Origin: Gemmatimonadota bacterium
Lineage (GTDB): Bacteria; Gemmatimonadota; Gemmatimonadetes; Gemmatimonadales; Gemmatimonadaceae
NCBI GenBank assembly: GCA_021324635.1
Contig: JAJPIS010000080.1
Span: forward strand, 1 to 64,000
Reading direction: 5' to 3'
DNA: 64,000 nucleotides
A model generated the notes under the pieces. That model ran no database searches. It saw only the letters and a list, made by a program, of their open reading frames with translations, and was not told the origin of the DNA. Of the stretch, positions 61,215 to 64,000 are shown one piece after another. Each line of letters begins with the position of its first letter. Position 1 is the first letter of the stretch. Made by a program: the position numbers and the translations under genes.

Positions 61215-62351
61215 ATGCAGCCGCTTCCACTCAGTGGGATCAAAGTGCTCGACCTGACGCGGGTGCTGGCCGGCCCCGTGTGCACGATGATGCTGGGCGA
61301 CCTCGGGGCCGACGTCATCAAGATCGAGCGTCCGGAGGGTGGCGACGACACCCGGGGGTGGGGTCCGCCGTTCGACGGGCGGGGGGAGAGCGCGTACTAT
61401 CTGAGCGTCAACCGCAACAAGTGGAGCGTCGCGGCCGATCTCGACCGCGAGGGCGATCGCGAGCTGATCGTCGCGCTCGCCGGCGACGCCGACGCGGTGG
61501 TCGAGAACTTCCGGCCCGGAGCGCTCGAGCGCCGAGGACTCGGTGCCGAGGCGCTCCTCGCCCGCTTTCCCGACCTCATCTGGTGCACGATCACCGGGTT
61601 CGGGGACGGGAGCAGCCGAGCCGGCTACGACTTCATCGTCCAGGCCGAGCAGGGGTGGATGGCGATCACCGGGAGCGCCGATGGTGAGCCGACCAAGGTC
61701 GGCGTGGCGCTCGCGGATGTGCTCGCCGGGAAGGACGCGGCGATCGCGACGGTTGCGGCGCTGGCCGGCCGGGCGCGAGGCGCGTTGCCGCCGGCGGGGC
61801 GTCGGATCGTGATCTCGCTCGCGCGGAGCGCGACGGCCGCGCTCGTCAATGTCGCGCAGAACGTGCTCGTCAGCGGTGAGGACGCGCGCCGCTGGGGGAA
61901 CGCGCACCCGAACCTCGTTCCGTATCAGCTCTTCGAGGCCGCGGACCGGCCGCTCGCGGTCGGTGTCGGGACCGACGCCCAGTGGCGCGCCTGCGCGAGC
62001 GTGCTCGGCCTCGGTGAGCTGGCGGCCGACCCGACGCTGGCAACCAACGCCGGGCGCGTCGCACAGCGCTCACGCGTGGTCGATGCACTGGCGGCCCGTC
62101 TGGCCGGCGGGACCGCCGAGGCGTGGGCCGCCCGGCTGGGCGCGGTCGGTGTGCCGGCTGGGGTCGTGCGCTCGGTGCGGGAGGCGCTGGCGAGCGTCGA
62201 CGCGTCGCCGCTCACCGGCGTCGCGCCATCGGTGCCCGGGGCGGTCCGCTATCCCCCGCCCCGCCTCGACGAGCACGGCGCCGCGATCCGCGCGCAGGGG
62301 TGGGCGGCGTTCCGCGCGGCGCCACCGCCTGGTCCGCACGCGCAGGAGTGA
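61215..62351 (+). CDS. CaiB/BaiF family CoA-transferase
   Basis: A class III CoA-transferase of 378 residues that moves CoA between carboxylic acids. The N-terminal part has SGIKVLDLTRVLAGPVCTMMLGDLGADVIKIERPEGGDDTRGWGPPF (described in parts), the usual start of the family. Catalytic Asp is in YDFIVQAEQGWM, and PNLVPYQLFEAADRPLAVGVG follows. The substrate (succinyl-, formyl-, carnitinyl- or another acyl-CoA) cannot be assigned. Start ATG 61215. It is not clustered with other pathway genes; its 3' side runs into the 9-bp array. Confidence 0.92.
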   Translation: MQPLPLSGIKVLDLTRVLAGPVCTMMLGDLGADVIKIERPEGGDDTRGWGPPFDGRGESAYYLSVNRNKWSVAADLDREGDRELIVALAGDADAVVENFRPGALERRGLGAEALLARFPDLIWCTITGFGDGSSRAGYDFIVQAEQGWMAITGSADGEPTKVGVALADVLAGKDAAIATVAALAGRARGALPPAGRRIVISLARSATAALVNVAQNVLVSGEDARRWGNAHPNLVPYQLFEAADRPLAVGVGTDAQWRACASVLGLGELAADPTLATNAGRVAQRSRVVDALAARLAGGTAEAWAARLGAVGVPAGVVRSVREALASVDASPLTGVAPSVPGAVRYPPPRLDEHGAAIRAQGWAAFRAAPPPGPHAQE

Positions 62352-62380
62352 CGCGGCGGCGACTGGCGGGGTGATCCGGT

Positions 62381-62488
62381 GATGCGCGTGATGCGCGTGA
62401 TGCGCGTGATGCGCGTGATGCGCGTGATGCGCGTGATGTGCGTGATGTGCGTGATGTGCGTGATGTGCGTGATGTGCGTGATGCGGGC
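62381..62488. repeat. 9-bp tandem repeat (GATGCGCGT x6, GATGTGCGT x5)
   Basis: Twelve contiguous nonamers: six GATGCGCGT, then five GATGTGCGT, then a diverged unit. The homogeneous blocks suggest repeat expansion after a C-to-T change. It fills the gap between the convergent CaiB/BaiF and GH15 genes. The reverse complement would read ITHITH/ITRITR but no supported gene includes it. Confidence 0.95.
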
Positions 62489-62505
62489 CGTGCGCCCGTC
62501 CGTCG

Positions 62506-64000
62506 TCACTGCCTCGTGCGCTCGAGCACGTGGGCGCAGTTGATCAGCGCGATGTGCGTGAACGCCTGGGGGAAGTTGCCGAGGAACTCGCCGGTCGCGG
62601 GGTCGAGCTCCTCGCTGTAGAGGCCGATGTGGTTCGCGTGACGGAGCATGCGCGTGAAGATCCGCTCGCCGTGCTCGCGCTGGCCGCAGAGCGCGAGCGC
62701 CTCGGCGAGCCAGAAGGTGCAGATCGAGAACACCCCCTCGCCGCCCGGCAGACCGTCCTCGTTGCGGTACCGATAGACGAGCTCCTGGTCCTCGCTGGTG
62801 AGCTCGCGGAGCACCGCCTGCACCGTGCCCTGCACGCGCGGATCGCTGTGCGGGAGGAACCCCACCATCGGGATCACGAGGTTCGAGGCGTCGAGCGCCT
62901 CGGTGCCGTAATACTGAACGAAGCTGCGCTTCTTGTCGCTCCACCCCTTGGCGAGGACGTCGGCGTGCACCGCGTCCCGCTCGGCCTCCCAGCCGTCCAA
63001 CGACGCCCCGAGCGCGAACTCACGCGCCATCCGGATGCCGCGGTCCAGCGCCACCCAGCACATCACCTTGCTGAGCACGTAGTGCTGAAGCCCGGCTCGC
63101 ACTTCCCAGATGCCGCTGTCGGGCCGACGCCAGTTGGCCGCCACCCAGTTCACGAGGCGCTCGATCGTGACCCAGGTGCCCTCGGTCACCGGGCGGGTCC
63201 GGCTCCAGAGGTAGGCCGTCTCCAGCAGCTCCCCATAGACGTCGAGTTGGAGCTGGTCGTAGGCCGCGTTGCCAGTCCGGACCGGGGCCGAGCAGCGGTA
63301 GCCGTCGAGGTGCGCGAGCGTCTGCTCGGTCAGATGGCGGCGGCCATCGATCCCGTACATCACCTGGATGTGCGTGTCGGTCGTGCGCCGCGCGACGCGC
63401 TTCAGGAACTCCATGAAGCGGTCCGCCTCTGCCGAGTGACCGAGGATACTGAGGGAGTAGAGGACAAACGCCGAATCCCGGATCCAGGTGAACCGATAGT
63501 CCCAGTTTCGGACGCCGCCGATCTCCTCGGGAAGCGACGTCGTCGGCGCGGCGACGATCGCGCCCGTCGGGTCGTAGCACATGAGCTTGAGCGTCACCGC
63601 CGAGCGCACGACGGCGGCCCGGTAGGGCCCCTCGTACCGGATCGCGCCGACCCACGCGTTCCAGAACTCGAGCGTCTCGACGAGCTTGCGGCTCGAGTCG
63701 TAGGCGCCGAGCGGACGCACTTCGTCGTCGTCGTAGCGGATCACGAACCAGACACAGTTGCCGGCGGCGGCCAGATCCTCGGTCCCGTTGTCGTCGCCAA
63801 ACCCGCGGGCGCCCGCTCCACCCGCCCCGCCTCCCCCACTCCCACCCACACCGGCGACGCGCGCCACGGCGCCACTCACGCGCGCGACCGCGCCGCCGAG
63901 CCGCGCGACCGCGCTCCCGACCGCGCTCCCGATCACCGTCGCCGCGCCGCTGGTGCGCGGTCCGGACCCGCTGGCCCGCCGCGGCCCGGGCGGCGGCAGC
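62506..64000 (-). CDS. GH15 family glycoside hydrolase (partial, N-terminus beyond window)
   Basis: A glucoamylase/trehalase-like enzyme; the open frame continues past the right edge. The catalytic (alpha/alpha)6 part has EEIGGVRNWDYRFTWIRDSAFVLYSL, DSGIWEVRAGLQHYVLSKVMCWVALDRG (catalytic Glu in GIWEVR), QYYGTEALDASNLVIPMVGFLP, and EGVFSICTFWLAEALA, all diagnostic of GH15 (each described in parts). Upstream, residues leading to CVWFVIRY belong to the trehalase-like N-terminal domain. They are interrupted by a Gly/Ala/Val-rich low-complexity insert (about 63790-63970; repeated GAVARV units). A GTG at 63936 lies inside the insert and is probably not the true start. Confidence 0.9.
   Translation of the reverse strand, partial: LPPPGPRRASGSGPRTSGAATVIGSAVGSAVARLGGAVARVSGAVARVAGVGGSGGGGAGGAGARGFGDDNGTEDLAAAGNCVWFVIRYDDDEVRPLGAYDSSRKLVETLEFWNAWVGAIRYEGPYRAAVVRSAVTLKLMCYDPTGAIVAAPTTSLPEEIGGVRNWDYRFTWIRDSAFVLYSLSILGHSAEADRFMEFLKRVARRTTDTHIQVMYGIDGRRHLTEQTLAHLDGYRCSAPVRTGNAAYDQLQLDVYGELLETAYLWSRTRPVTEGTWVTIERLVNWVAANWRRPDSGIWEVRAGLQHYVLSKVMCWVALDRGIRMAREFALGASLDGWEAERDAVHADVLAKGWSDKKRSFVQYYGTEALDASNLVIPMVGFLPHSDPRVQGTVQAVLRELTSEDQELVYRYRNEDGLPGGEGVFSICTFWLAEALALCGQREHGERIFTRMLRHANHIGLYSEELDPATGEFLGNFPQAFTHIALINCAHVLERTRQ

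Noticed and set aside
62249-62944. Protein with ITHITHITR repeats on the minus strand
   Set aside because: It is an out-of-frame reading of the GH15 gene joined to the nonamer array.
1-64000. tRNA, rRNA, prophage or insertion sequence
   Set aside because: No tRNA T-loop/acceptor pattern, rRNA segment, integrase, transposase or phage structural gene was recognised; a covariance-model search could still find a missed small RNA.

Overview
This window is a stretch of very GC-rich (about 70% by eye) bacterial chromosome. It is densely packed, with about 53 protein genes on both strands and no rRNA, tRNA, phage or transposase gene that I could find. Several features suggest a Gemmatimonadota-like, aerobic, two-membrane heterotroph: exported proteins with TonB-receptor and carboxypeptidase-regulatory domains, many lipoprotein signal peptides, a bacterial deoxyhypusine-synthase homologue, ECF sigma/anti-sigma pairs and a complete four-gene biotin operon. 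The phylum is inferred from gene style; no marker gene proves it.

0-7 kb holds a PAS sensor kinase followed by bioF-bioA-bioD-bioB-pdxH, joined by overlapping stop/start codons. pdxH makes PLP, the cofactor of BioF (and of BioA). 6.8-14.8 kb is housekeeping and catabolism: rsgA, proline dehydrogenase, fadJ/fadI beta-oxidation, glpD and greA. 15-24 kb carries a lipoprotein, a deoxyhypusine-synthase-like enzyme, a LOG-family protein, a secreted matrixin-type protease, a serine hydrolase, a sigma/anti-sigma/PDZ operon and a SufT-like protein. 24-31 kb carries membrane proteins, a PLP enzyme, RNase D, a ferredoxin, an M23 lipoprotein, an aldose-epimerase-like protein and ispH.

31-46 kb is the most accessory part: a TonB-dependent receptor, an exported VOC protein, a LysR/exported-RidA divergent pair and an LD-carboxypeptidase with a repeat-built N-terminus. 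It also has two palindromic repeat arrays bracketing a CoA-binding/saccharopine-dehydrogenase-like pair, a PQQ-type sugar dehydrogenase lipoprotein, and a soluble Ser/Thr kinase coupled to a plug-only TonB-like protein. 46-50 kb has an HNH lipoprotein and two diguanylate cyclases. 50-64 kb has gyrA, a small MscS-like membrane protein, a zinc-ribbon protein, an MDR oxidoreductase, sucB-lpdA (lpdA with no normal start codon), a peptidoglycan-binding-like exported protein, a second sigma/anti-sigma pair, a phasin-like protein, a CaiB/BaiF CoA-transferase and a GH15 enzyme cut by the right edge.

The most unusual signals are in DNA structure rather than gene content. A 199-bp element is present twice with only four differences, three of which make up the loop of an 18-bp hairpin. 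A third hairpin 16 kb away keeps the same flanks but has a different, fully paired stem. There are also several 9-, 11- and 12-bp tandem arrays, both inside and outside genes.
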